Source: Campylobacter concisus (lineage in GTDB: Bacteria; Campylobacterota; Campylobacteria; Campylobacterales; Campylobacteraceae). From it: DNA of 64,000 nt. A program made the position numbers and the translations under genes. Shown here piece by piece: positions 46,684 through 54,093 of this stretch (position 1 is the stretch's first letter; each line of letters starts with the position of its first letter). The stretch lies in assembly GCF_001891085.1 (NCBI RefSeq), contig NZ_JXUP01000003.1:62001-126000 (forward strand). Reading direction: 5' to 3'. The notes below the pieces were generated by a model. That model saw only the letters and a list, made by a program, of their open reading frames with translations. It had not been told where the DNA came from and did not search any database.

Positions 46684-47697
46684 AATTTTATCAATTATCT
46701 CTTTTGCTCCATTTGGCAAAAGGATCTCTTTTAGAGCTTTACTGCTTTTGTTTAGATCAAAATTTTCTATCATTCTTATAACTTCGTCTTTGTTTAAAAT
46801 TTCTCCATTTTGCAAGCAAATTTCAGCAATGCCTTTATCTTTTAAAAATTTAGCGTTATAAAACTGGTGATTACCAGCGGCATAAGGAAATGGCACAAAG
46901 ATAGATGGAAGGGCGTTTGCACAAAGCTCCCAAAGCGAGCTAGCTCCTGCTCTTGATATGGCAAGGTCAGCCTTGCTCATCTTTTTTTCTATCTCTTTAC
47001 TAAATTCAAAAATTTCTAGATTTGTGCTATCAAAGCCAAGTTTATCATATCTTTTTTTAAGTTCATCAAAGCCATTTTTACCACATTGATGAATTATATT
47101 TATGCCTTTTTCTTTAAGATATGGAGCTAAATTTATAGCTAGTTCATTTATCGCTTTTGCGCCTTGCGAGCCGCCCAAAAACAAAATAGTCTTTAGCTCC
47201 TCTCTCATTCTTGCACTATCGAAAAATTTCTTTGCCACAGGGTAAGGGTAGGGCGAAGCTTCATCATAAGAGCTAAAAAAGCCTTTCGCGTAGGGCTTTA
47301 AAATTTTATTTAATTTGCCCATTACAGCATTTTGTTCATGGATAAAAAGTGGCACTTTTGAGATAATGGCAGCAATGGCTGCTGGCGCTGCTGAATAGCC
47401 ACCAACGCTAATGACTGCCTTAATGTCATTTTGCTTAAAAATTTTTCTACATTTTAAAGCAAGATTTACGATATTTGTTAGTGATTTTAGTTTAGCAAAA
47501 CCTCTTTTATTTACCACGCCACTACTTGGCAAGAAAAATTTTTCTAAAAAATTCTCATCATTTTCAAACCAAAATTTATCTTGTCCACTAGTTGAACCAA
47601 TAAAAATGGGCTTAATATCTCTTCTATTTAGCTCCTCGCAAAAGCTTCTTGCGATCGCTAAATGCCCACCAGTGCCTCCACCGCAAATAACAATCAT
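46675..47697 (-). CDS. murG: MurG, lipid II-forming GlcNAc transferase
   Basis: Adds GlcNAc to lipid I at the inner face of the membrane. 340 residues, GT-B fold. The N-terminal glycine loop GGGTGGHLAIA (5-15) is present, then SVGGYSAAPAAIA and HEQNAVMGKLNK. The donor site is GGSQGAKAINELA and SRAGASSLWELC with the later PFPYAAGNHQFYNA. The ATG overlaps the ftsW stop (ATGA). Confidence 0.96.
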   Translation of the reverse strand: MIVICGGGTGGHLAIARSFCEELNRRDIKPIFIGSTSGQDKFWFENDENFLEKFFLPSSGVVNKRGFAKLKSLTNIVNLALKCRKIFKQNDIKAVISVGGYSAAPAAIAAIISKVPLFIHEQNAVMGKLNKILKPYAKGFFSSYDEASPYPYPVAKKFFDSARMREELKTILFLGGSQGAKAINELAINLAPYLKEKGINIIHQCGKNGFDELKKRYDKLGFDSTNLEIFEFSKEIEKKMSKADLAISRAGASSLWELCANALPSIFVPFPYAAGNHQFYNAKFLKDKGIAEICLQNGEILNKDEVIRMIENFDLNKSSKALKEILLPNGAKEIIDKILN

Positions 47698-48854
47698 AAT
47701 TTTGCCCTTTTACTAACCATCAAAACCATGCCGATACCGATACAAATCGCAAGCACAGAGCTACCGCCGTAACTAAGAAATGGCACAGCAATACCCTTAA
47801 TAGGCGTGATCGATGTGATGCCATAGCTATTCATTAAAAATGAAAACGATAAGATAAGCCCGACACCAAGCGTAAATAGATGATAGACCTTATTTTCGCT
47901 TCTAGCTGAAATTCTAAAAATTCTATAAAGTAGCGTTATAAATATAGCTACGATACACAAAATACCAAATACACCGACCTCTTCGGCGATACCAGCTAGC
48001 ACAAAGTCAGTATGAACCTCGCTTAAAAAGCCGAGCTTAAAGATACCAGCGCCAAGCCCTTCGCCGAAAAATTCGCCATGCTTTATAGCGTTTAATGAGT
48101 GAGAAATTTGATATGGCTCTGGCGCATCAGCTACTCTTAATACATCTGCAACGCTGTCAGGTAAGAAAGAAAGCACCATATTTTGTATCGTGCCCCACCA
48201 TGACTTTATACGTAAAATTCTATGCTCAGAGCTGATTATCGCTACTGTCATAACAAAAGCAGCTCCTAAGATACCGATGCTAAAAAGTCTCGCACTTGCT
48301 CCTGCGAAAAGTGCCATCGTCACAAATGTAAGCGCCAGCACAACCACTTGACCAAGGTCATTTTGCATAACAGCGATAAGAAAGATGGCAACACCAAAAA
48401 GAATAATATAAGGCATAAGTATCTTAATCTCATCTAGCAAGGTTCTTTTGCCTTCACTAAATTTTCTAGTAAAACTCCAAGCCAAGAAGTAGACAAAACC
48501 GATTTTAAAAAACTCAACTGGAGCTAGTGAAAAACCAGGTAGCCTGATCCAACGCCTAGCACCACCAGCATCAGTCACCATTGAAGCTGGCAATGCATGC
48601 ATTAGCCCCATGGCGATACCGCAAGATATAAGAAGGCCAAACCCTATCCAAACAAGCGTCTTTTCAGGATTGAGTCTAGAGAGCCACCACATAATGAAAA
48701 TTCCGATACAACCAACAATGAACTGGCGAATAAAAAAGTGAAATTCGTCGTAATTAAAAAATAAAACCGTAAAAACTGGCAAAGATAGTGAAAAAATAAT
48801 GCTTATAGCGATCAAAGTCGAACAAAGATAGAAAATGATCTTATCAACTGCCAA
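47694..48854 (-). CDS. ftsW: FtsW, septal peptidoglycan polymerase
   Basis: SEDS-family glycosyltransferase of about 386 residues with ten membrane helices. Signatures are the GGARRWIRLPGFSLAPVEFFK segment, the catalytic loop region around SLNAIKHGEFFGEGLG, HTDFVLAGIAEEVG, and the C-terminal PFLSYGGSS. I choose TTG at 48854 because GGAG lies six bases upstream; an in-frame TTG at 48866 is weaker and no ATG is available. ftsW-murG linkage distinguishes it from RodA. Confidence 0.93.
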   Translation of the reverse strand: MAVDKIIFYLCSTLIAISIIFSLSLPVFTVLFFNYDEFHFFIRQFIVGCIGIFIMWWLSRLNPEKTLVWIGFGLLISCGIAMGLMHALPASMVTDAGGARRWIRLPGFSLAPVEFFKIGFVYFLAWSFTRKFSEGKRTLLDEIKILMPYIILFGVAIFLIAVMQNDLGQVVVLALTFVTMALFAGASARLFSIGILGAAFVMTVAIISSEHRILRIKSWWGTIQNMVLSFLPDSVADVLRVADAPEPYQISHSLNAIKHGEFFGEGLGAGIFKLGFLSEVHTDFVLAGIAEEVGVFGILCIVAIFITLLYRIFRISARSENKVYHLFTLGVGLILSFSFLMNSYGITSITPIKGIAVPFLSYGGSSVLAICIGIGMVLMVSKRAKL

Positions 48855-48882
48855 ATTTAACTCCAAGTTTAAAAAGTGCCAA

Positions 48883-48888
48883 AGTATA
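48883..48888 (-). promoter_or_regulatory. -10 box of ftsW-murG
   Basis: TATACT on the minus strand within TTTTATTATACTTTGG, about 29 bases before the TTG start. It is back-to-back with the murI promoter. Confidence 0.45.
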
Positions 48889-48919
48889 ATAAAAAACGGC
48901 TTACAAAGATATTATTTGC

Positions 48920-48925
48920 TATAAT
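48920..48925 (+). promoter_or_regulatory. Extended -10 promoter of murI
   Basis: TTTGCTATAAT is an extended -10 with the consensus TATAAT at 48920-48925 and no -35. The expected start point is near 48932, giving a leader of about 14 bases that carries AAGGA before the ATG at 48946. Confidence 0.65.
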
Positions 48926-48945
48926 TGCAGGCTTTAAGGATGGGC

Positions 48946-49734
48946 ATGAATATAGGTATATTTGACTCGGGGCTTGGCGGACTAAGTGTCTTAAATGAAG
49001 CTTTAAGCAAGCTTAGCGAGCATGAATTTTTATATTACGCAGACGTGAAAAATGTCCCATACGGACAAAAGAGCAGGGATGATATCTTAAAATTTAGCTT
49101 TGATGCGGTGAAATTTCTCATAGAAAATGGCGCAAATGCCGTTGTAGTAGCTTGTAATACAGCAACAAGCGTAGCGATAAAAGAGCTTAGAACAAATTTA
49201 AATATACCTATAATAGGCATGGAGCCAGCCGTAAAAAAGGCTCATGACTTAAGCCATGATGATGCCTTAAAAACGCTTGTCATAGCCACTCCGGTCACCG
49301 TAAATGGTGCAAAACTAAAAGAGCTGATCGCAAATTTACACGCAAAAGATAAGACTGAGCTGCTCGCTCTACCTCGCCTTGTAAATTTTGCTGAAAATGG
49401 GGAATTTGATACCAAAAACGTAAAATCATATCTAAAAGAAGAGTTAGCCAAATTTGATCTAAGCAAATTTGGGTTTTTAGTGCTTGGCTGCACGCACTTT
49501 AACTATTTTAAAGATAGCCTAAGAGAAATTTTGCCGTCAAATATAAGCATAATTGATGGCAACGAAGGGACAATAAATCGCCTTATAAGTGAACTTGGAC
49601 TAAAAATTTCTACTTTAGATCAAGCCCCAAAAGTTAGATTTTTCTATTCTGGCAATGAAGTATTCAGTAAATTTGAGCTAGATAAAATTTCAAGAAATTT
49701 AGCTAGATTAGAGAAGATGAGGGCGATTTGCTAG
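48946..49734 (+). CDS. murI: Glutamate racemase
   Basis: Makes D-glutamate for peptidoglycan. The ATG at 48946 is chosen for AAGGA at 48936-48940 and the family N-terminus MNIGIFDSGLGGLSV; ATG 48940 is possible. 262 residues. The two catalytic cysteines are in VVACNTATS and LGCTHF. Divergent from ftsW-murG, with which it shares a pathway. Confidence 0.95.
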   Translation: MNIGIFDSGLGGLSVLNEALSKLSEHEFLYYADVKNVPYGQKSRDDILKFSFDAVKFLIENGANAVVVACNTATSVAIKELRTNLNIPIIGMEPAVKKAHDLSHDDALKTLVIATPVTVNGAKLKELIANLHAKDKTELLALPRLVNFAENGEFDTKNVKSYLKEELAKFDLSKFGFLVLGCTHFNYFKDSLREILPSNISIIDGNEGTINRLISELGLKISTLDQAPKVRFFYSGNEVFSKFELDKISRNLARLEKMRAIC

Positions 49735-49806
49735 GTTAAATCTAACTAAATACCACAAATAAAAATTTTATAAAATACACTAAATTTTACATATTTTTAT
49801 ATGTAT

Positions 49807-50397
49807 TTAGGCTTTTCTTTGCCTTATTATATAAACCACACTTATTACTGAAACAACAGCCAAAAGAGCGATCGTGATTATTAAAAGTGTTTGTTTGCTA
49901 GGATTTGAACCTAGAAAATAGCCAACTCCAAGCAAAACAGCACACCAAATCCCAGCTCCAAGTGTGGTAAATAGACAAAATCTAAATATATTCATCTTAG
50001 CAAGTCCAGCTGGTAGGCTGATGTATTGGCGAATGCCAGGAATCAGACGTGAGTTAAATGTAGAAATTTCGCCGTGTTTATTGAAAAATGCTTCAAATTT
50101 ATCCATTTTTTCGTGAGTGATTCCCACAAATTTGCCGTATTTTAAAACGATCTCGCGACCAAAAAAGTAGCAAAGATAATAGTTAAAAATAGCGCCAAGC
50201 AGGCTTCCAAGCGTGCCTACAAGAAAGGCCAAAATTAAACTCATTTCACCTTTATGCGCCAAATAGCCAGCCGGTATCATTGCGACCTCGCTTGGAAATG
50301 GAAAAAACGAGCTTTCTAAAAACATCATCACAAATATGCCAGCATAACCCCAGCTACTTACGCTCGCAACTATAAAATCAATAACATCATGCAGCAT
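49807..50397 (-). CDS. DedA-family membrane protein
   Basis: 196 residues with several membrane helices. The DedA/SNARE-associated signature is seen as [20 protein letters not shown] near the N-terminus, and [20 protein letters not shown] in the middle, with the conserved acidic Glu and arginines. DedA proteins take part in lipid flipping (undecaprenyl phosphate or phosphatidylethanolamine recycling); the substrate of this one is unknown. Convergent with murI; the 72-base gap is AT-rich. Confidence 0.9.
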   Translation of the reverse strand: MLHDVIDFIVASVSSWGYAGIFVMMFLESSFFPFPSEVAMIPAGYLAHKGEMSLILAFLVGTLGSLLGAIFNYYLCYFFGREIVLKYGKFVGITHEKMDKFEAFFNKHGEISTFNSRLIPGIRQYISLPAGLAKMNIFRFCLFTTLGAGIWCAVLLGVGYFLGSNPSKQTLLIITIALLAVVSVISVVYIIRQRKA

Positions 50398-50504
50398 TTA
50401 AATTCCTGAAAAATTTTAAAGTGAGCCATTTTAGCAAAGCATAGCTTAAGCTTTTTGACAAAAATAAAGAGAGTTTATAGCTTATTAAAACAAGATGAAA
50501 GTAG

Positions 50505-50530
50505 AAACAAAATAGGGCGAAAGCTCGCCC
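50505..50530 (-). terminator. Rho-independent terminator of the met transporter operon
   Basis: On the minus strand, six bases after the metQ stop, GGGCGA-GCTT-TCGCCC forms a tight hairpin (50530-50515), followed by TATTTTGTTT. Confidence 0.65.
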
Positions 50531-50535
50531 CATTT

Positions 50536-51315
50536 TTAAAATGCAGGTATAACTTCGCCTTTATAGCGAGTGATGATGAAATTTTTAGTATCAGGGCTAA
50601 GCACCGCATCAATCAAAGCTTTGATCTTAGGGTTATTTTCGTTGCCAGCCTTTGTGACGATGATGTTAGCATAAGGGCTGTTTGCGTCTTCAAGCAAAAG
50701 CGCGTCTTTTGCCACGCTCATGCCAAGATCAAGGACGAAATTTGTACTAATGGCAGCAATATCGACATCATCAAGCGTTCTTGGTATCTGAGCACCCTCA
50801 AGCTCTACAAATTGTAAATTTTTAGAATTTTTAGTTATATCATTTATGGTTGCAACTTTTACGTTTTTATCGATCTCGATAAGGCCAGCTTTTTCTAAAA
50901 TTCTAAGCGCTCTATTGCCATTTGATGGATCGTAAGCGATCGCAACTTTTGCACCATCTTTTAACTCTTTTATGTTTTTTATCTTTTTAGAGTAAAAGCC
51001 AAGTGGCTCGACATGGACATTTGCAACGCTTACAAGATGCAAGCCTCTAGCCTTGTTTTGCTCCTCAAGATATGGTAAATGCTGAAAGAAATTTGCATCC
51101 AAGCTGCCATCTTCTGTCGCGACATTTGGGATAGAGTAGTCTGAAATTTCAGAGATAACAAGATCATAGCCTTTATCTTTTAGCTTTGGCTTTACAAATT
51201 CTAAAATTTCAGCGTGTGGTACTGGTGAAACGCCGACTACGATAGTGTGGTCTTTGTCGGCTGCGTGAAGGCTTAGAGCAACTAAAGATGCGGTTAAAAG
51301 TTTGATAAATTTCAT
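50536..51315 (-). CDS. metQ: MetQ/NlpA-family periplasmic binding protein, divergent copy
   Basis: Second substrate-binding protein of the transporter. The ATG at 51315 with GGAAAAAC upstream is chosen; an ATG at 51369 lies upstream of the site and is unlikely. 259 residues, signal peptide ending LHA-ADK without a lipobox cysteine. It keeps PHAEIL, ATEDGSLDANFFQHLPYLEEQN and IPRTLDD. It deviates from its neighbour at the ligand loops: IAYDPSNGNRAL instead of IPNDPTNESRAL, and ISTNF instead of INTNY. It may bind another ligand. It is the last gene of the operon, followed by a terminator. Confidence 0.88.
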   Translation of the reverse strand: MKFIKLLTASLVALSLHAADKDHTIVVGVSPVPHAEILEFVKPKLKDKGYDLVISEISDYSIPNVATEDGSLDANFFQHLPYLEEQNKARGLHLVSVANVHVEPLGFYSKKIKNIKELKDGAKVAIAYDPSNGNRALRILEKAGLIEIDKNVKVATINDITKNSKNLQFVELEGAQIPRTLDDVDIAAISTNFVLDLGMSVAKDALLLEDANSPYANIIVTKAGNENNPKIKALIDAVLSPDTKNFIITRYKGEVIPAF

Positions 51316-51338
51316 TGTTTTTCCTTTTTTGTTTGGTT

Positions 51339-51377
51339 TAAGCGACGCTAAAAAGGTAAAAGCTTTCACGTCGCTTA
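51339..51377 (-). repeat. Intercistronic inverted repeat between the two metQ genes
   Basis: TAAGCGACG and CGTCGCTTA form a perfect 9-bp stem around a 21-base loop, between the metQ stop and the next ribosome-binding site. There is no U-run on either side, so it is not a classical terminator. mRNA processing or stability is a possible role. Confidence 0.6.
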
Positions 51378-51390
51378 TTTAAAATTTTAA

Positions 51391-52173
51391 TTAAAATGCT
51401 GGAAGAATAGCGCCGTTGTATTTGATCTCGATAAATTTTTTAACTTCTGATGAGTTTATTGCTTTATCAAGAGCCTTTATTTTAGGGCTATTTTCGTTAC
51501 CAGACTTTACTACAACGTAGTTTACATACGGGCTATTTTTGCTTTCAAGAACAAGTGCGTCTTTTACCGGATTAAGATTAGCATTTAGAGCATAGTTTGT
51601 GTTAATAACCGCGATAGTAACGTCATCAAGTGTTCTTGGTACTTGAGCAGTCTCTATCTCTTCAAATTTGAGCTTTTTAGGGTTATCAACTATATCAAGC
51701 GGAGTTTTTAGTGGATTATCGTTTAGCTTAATAAGTCCAGCATTTGCAAGAATATCTAAAGCACGGCTTTCATTTGTCGGATCATTTGGGATAGATACGG
51801 TCGAACCATCTTTTAGATCTTTGATGTCTTTTATCTTTTTAGAATAAACTCCCATTGGCTCAAGATGAACGCCAACTGTTTTTATAAGGTGAGTGCCTTT
51901 GTTTTTGTTAAATTCTTCAAGATATGGAAGGTGCTGAAAGAAATTTGCATCTAAATCGCCATCTTCTGTTGCAAGATTTGGCGTAGTGTAGTCGTTAAAT
52001 TCTTTGATCTCAAGCGTATAGCCATCTTTTGCCAAAATAGGCTTTACAACCTCTAAAATTTCAGCATGTGGAATAGGTGTAGCACCAACGATTATTATTT
52101 TTGATTTATCAGCTGCATTTGCACTTACACTAAGACCAAGAGCAACTAAAGAGGTAAGAAGTAGTTTTTTCAT
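51391..52173 (-). CDS. metQ: MetQ methionine-binding periplasmic protein
   Basis: Periplasmic component of the D/L-methionine ABC importer, 260 residues. The signal peptide ends SANA-ADK with no lipobox, so it is soluble rather than a lipoprotein. Family motifs include ATPIPHAEIL, ATEDGDLDANFFQHLPYLEE, the ligand loop IPNDPTNESRAL and INTNYA, all as in methionine-binding MetQ proteins. The ribosome-binding site is AAAAGGAT. A structured leader with a Met/Cys-rich mini-ORF precedes it (52233-52367). A divergent paralogue follows. Confidence 0.92.
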   Translation of the reverse strand: MKKLLLTSLVALGLSVSANAADKSKIIIVGATPIPHAEILEVVKPILAKDGYTLEIKEFNDYTTPNLATEDGDLDANFFQHLPYLEEFNKNKGTHLIKTVGVHLEPMGVYSKKIKDIKDLKDGSTVSIPNDPTNESRALDILANAGLIKLNDNPLKTPLDIVDNPKKLKFEEIETAQVPRTLDDVTIAVINTNYALNANLNPVKDALVLESKNSPYVNYVVVKSGNENSPKIKALDKAINSSEVKKFIEIKYNGAILPAF

Positions 52174-52232
52174 TTATTATCCTTTTAAAATTTGCCAAGC
52201 ACCAAAAAAGGATAAATTTAAGCTAGAGGGTT

Positions 52233-52283
52233 AAATTTCTTTTTAAGCGCTTAAGCTAGTTCTAAGCACTTAAAAAGAAATTT
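52233..52283 (-). promoter_or_regulatory. 21-bp stem-loop before metQ (segments 2:3 of a putative attenuator)
   Basis: Arms 52283-52263 and 52253-52233 are complementary over 21 positions (20 Watson-Crick, one G-U) around a 9-base loop. The stem starts 12 bases after the stop of the leader ORF. It lacks an immediate U-run; UUUUUU occurs about 24 bases later. The arm 52263-52269 is also part of the alternative hairpin 52261-52293, so the two are mutually exclusive. Confidence 0.7.
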
Positions 52284-52293
52284 TGTGCTTAGA
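52261..52293 (-). promoter_or_regulatory. Alternative 9-bp stem-loop (segments 1:2 of a putative attenuator)
   Basis: TCTAAGCAC (52293-52285) pairs perfectly with GTGCTTAGA (52269-52261) around a 15-base loop. The first arm begins two bases after the stop codon of the leader ORF, so a terminating ribosome would cover it, while a ribosome stalled at the Met/Cys codons would leave it free. Confidence 0.65.
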
Positions 52294-52295
52294 GA

Positions 52296-52355
52296 TTAGT
52301 CTTTCGACAACGCGTTTTTTAATAGGCGGCACATGTGGCACATATCTGATTTCAT
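52296..52355 (-). CDS. Putative Met/Cys-rich leader peptide upstream of metQ
   Basis: A 19-residue frame, MKSDMCHMCRLLKNALSKD, with ATG at 52355 and AAAGGAT at 52367-52361 at correct spacing. Codons 5-9 read Met-Cys-His-Met-Cys, so five consecutive codons hold two Met and two Cys. It lies in the metI-metQ gap and is followed after its stop by two competing hairpins. By analogy with trp, his and cys leaders it could sense charged tRNA-Met or tRNA-Cys. I know of no described example in Campylobacter. Whether it is translated is untested. Confidence 0.55.
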   Translation of the reverse strand: MKSDMCHMCRLLKNALSKD

Positions 52356-52389
52356 CTTTTATCCTTTCAGCTAAAAATTAATTCGGGCA

Positions 52390-52395
52390 ATTTTA
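52390..52395 (-). promoter_or_regulatory. Possible -10 box before the leader peptide
   Basis: TAAAAT on the minus strand, 35 bases upstream of the leader ATG and behind the metI stop. It would give metQ genes a transcript of their own. No -35 is visible. Confidence 0.35.
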
Positions 52396-52430
52396 AGGAA
52401 AAAAGCTTAAAATCAGATAAAAACAAAGAC

Positions 52431-53105
52431 CTATTTTTTAGAAATTTTATATAAGTAGTTACCTAGAACCTGAAAAATTTGAACCATAATGATAAGAATA
52501 ACCACGGTGTAGAGCATGATATCTGGGCGAAATCTTTGATATCCGTAGTTTATAGCGACAGATCCTAGTCCGCCACCACCAACTGCTCCAGCCATCGCTG
52601 AAAAGCCGATATTTACGATAAGAGTTAGTGTAAATGCCGAGATGATACCAGGAAGTGCTTCTACAAACATCACTCTAAAGATGATCTGAAATTTCGAGCT
52701 TCCAAAGCTTTGAGCCGCTTCTATGATACCTTTATCAACCTCTTTTAGAGCATTTTCGATTAGCCTTGCCACAAATGGAGCTGCGCCGATAGTTAGCGGA
52801 ACGATCGCAGCTGTGGTGCCAATACTTGTGCCTACGATCATTTTTGTGACAGGAAAGAGCACGATGATTAAAATGATAAACGGAAAGCTTCTAAGTACGT
52901 TTATAACGATATCAAGAACGAAATAAAGCTGCTTGTTTGGCTTTAGTCCGTCTTTGTCTGAAAGGATGAGCAAAACCGCAGGTATTAGGCCTATGGCAAA
53001 GGCGAGCAGGGTAGAGACGATGCTCATATATAGCGTCTCGCCGATAGCTGGCAACAGTATCCTAGAAAACACATCTGGAAATTTAGAAAAATCAATACCA
53101 AACAT
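52431..53105 (-). CDS. metI: Methionine ABC transporter permease
   Basis: 224 residues with five membrane helices. The permease EAA-like loop is EVDKGIIEAAQSFGSSKFQIIFRVMFVEALPG (quoted in part as IEAAQSFGSSKFQII). The ATG at 53105 shares its A with the metN stop (TGATG) and has GGAGG upstream, hence preferred over ATG 53120. A 257-base gap with the leader structure follows before metQ. Confidence 0.93.
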   Translation of the reverse strand: MFGIDFSKFPDVFSRILLPAIGETLYMSIVSTLLAFAIGLIPAVLLILSDKDGLKPNKQLYFVLDIVINVLRSFPFIILIIVLFPVTKMIVGTSIGTTAAIVPLTIGAAPFVARLIENALKEVDKGIIEAAQSFGSSKFQIIFRVMFVEALPGIISAFTLTLIVNIGFSAMAGAVGGGGLGSVAINYGYQRFRPDIMLYTVVILIIMVQIFQVLGNYLYKISKK

Positions 53106-54061
53106 CAAGCAACCTCCCATAAAACGCCACTTTGCTTGATGTAGTTAAGCACGTTTTCTTTATCTTTTTCATCTATGTTTATGACAAGCGAGCCAAGAAC
53201 ATTTTCGTTTAGCTTCTCAAGCTTGCCCCAGACTATGTTAAAGTCGATATTTAGGCTTCTTGCCATGTGCGTGATCACGCTGTTTTGAGCCACTTCTTTT
53301 GGGAAAAATAGCCTAATATTTGTGCCAGTGCTTGGCAGAATTTCAACTTCGCCCAAAAACTCTTTCATCTTCTCATCTGGCTTTAAAAATAGCTCTTCGA
53401 TGCTTCCAGAGCCTATGATCTTGCCACCTTCAAGCAGTATTGCACGTTTTGCGATCGATTTTACAACCTCCATCTCGTGCGTGACGATGACGACACTGAT
53501 GTCTAGCTCTTTGTTTATCTTTTCAAGCAGCTCTAAAATTTGATTTGTTGTATTTGGATCAAGAGCCGAAGTTGCCTCGTCGCTTAGTAAAATTTTAGGA
53601 TTTAAAGCAAGCGCTCTAGCGATAGCGACACGCTGTTTTTGCCCGCCACTTAGCTCGCTTGGATAGCTTTTTGCCTTGCTTTCAAGACCGACTAAATTTA
53701 AAAGCTCTCTCACTCTTTTTTCAGTTTCATCGCTTTTATAACCCCAAAATTTAAGCGGATTAGCGACGTTTTCAAAGACGTTTTTTCTAGCCATTAATGC
53801 AAAATGCTGAAATATCATCCCGACATCTCGCCTTAAATGCCTTTGCTGCATCTCATCTAAATTTTTTATCTCTTTATCAAAGACTTTTAGGCTGCCACCT
53901 TGATAGCTTTCAAGCCCGTTTATACACCTTAAAAGCGTTGATTTGCCAGCACCACTATGTCCCACGATAGCAAAAATTTCACCCTTTTTAACCTCTAAAT
54001 TTACATCAAAAAGGATCTGCGTATCGCCATAAAATTTGCTTAAATTTTCTATTTTTATCAC
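53105..54061 (-). CDS. metN: Methionine ABC transporter ATP-binding protein
   Basis: 318 residues, GTG start. Walker [10 protein letters not shown] lies near 34-42, the signature LSGGQKQR follows, and Walker B is [13 protein letters not shown]. The C-terminal NIL domain (about 245-318, [20 protein letters not shown] and beyond) binds methionine in E. coli MetN and inhibits transport when the cell is replete. First gene of the metNI-metQ-metQ operon. Confidence 0.94.
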   Translation of the reverse strand: MIKIENLSKFYGDTQILFDVNLEVKKGEIFAIVGHSGAGKSTLLRCINGLESYQGGSLKVFDKEIKNLDEMQQRHLRRDVGMIFQHFALMARKNVFENVANPLKFWGYKSDETEKRVRELLNLVGLESKAKSYPSELSGGQKQRVAIARALALNPKILLSDEATSALDPNTTNQILELLEKINKELDISVVIVTHEMEVVKSIAKRAILLEGGKIIGSGSIEELFLKPDEKMKEFLGEVEILPSTGTNIRLFFPKEVAQNSVITHMARSLNIDFNIVWGKLEKLNENVLGSLVINIDEKDKENVLNYIKQSGVLWEVA

Positions 54062-54093
54062 TAAATTTTCCTTATTTTTAAAAGTGCGTCATC

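Noticed and set aside
49735-49806. ACATAT/ATATGT hairpin between murI and dedA
   Set aside because: Six AT pairs in an AT-rich gap are expected by chance.
50455-50817. Plus-strand frame overlapping the metQ terminator and the end of metQ
   Set aside because: It covers the terminator hairpin and runs antisense to a conserved gene; no ribosome-binding site.
52399-52430. Terminator directly after metI
   Set aside because: No stem could be drawn; only an A/T-rich run.
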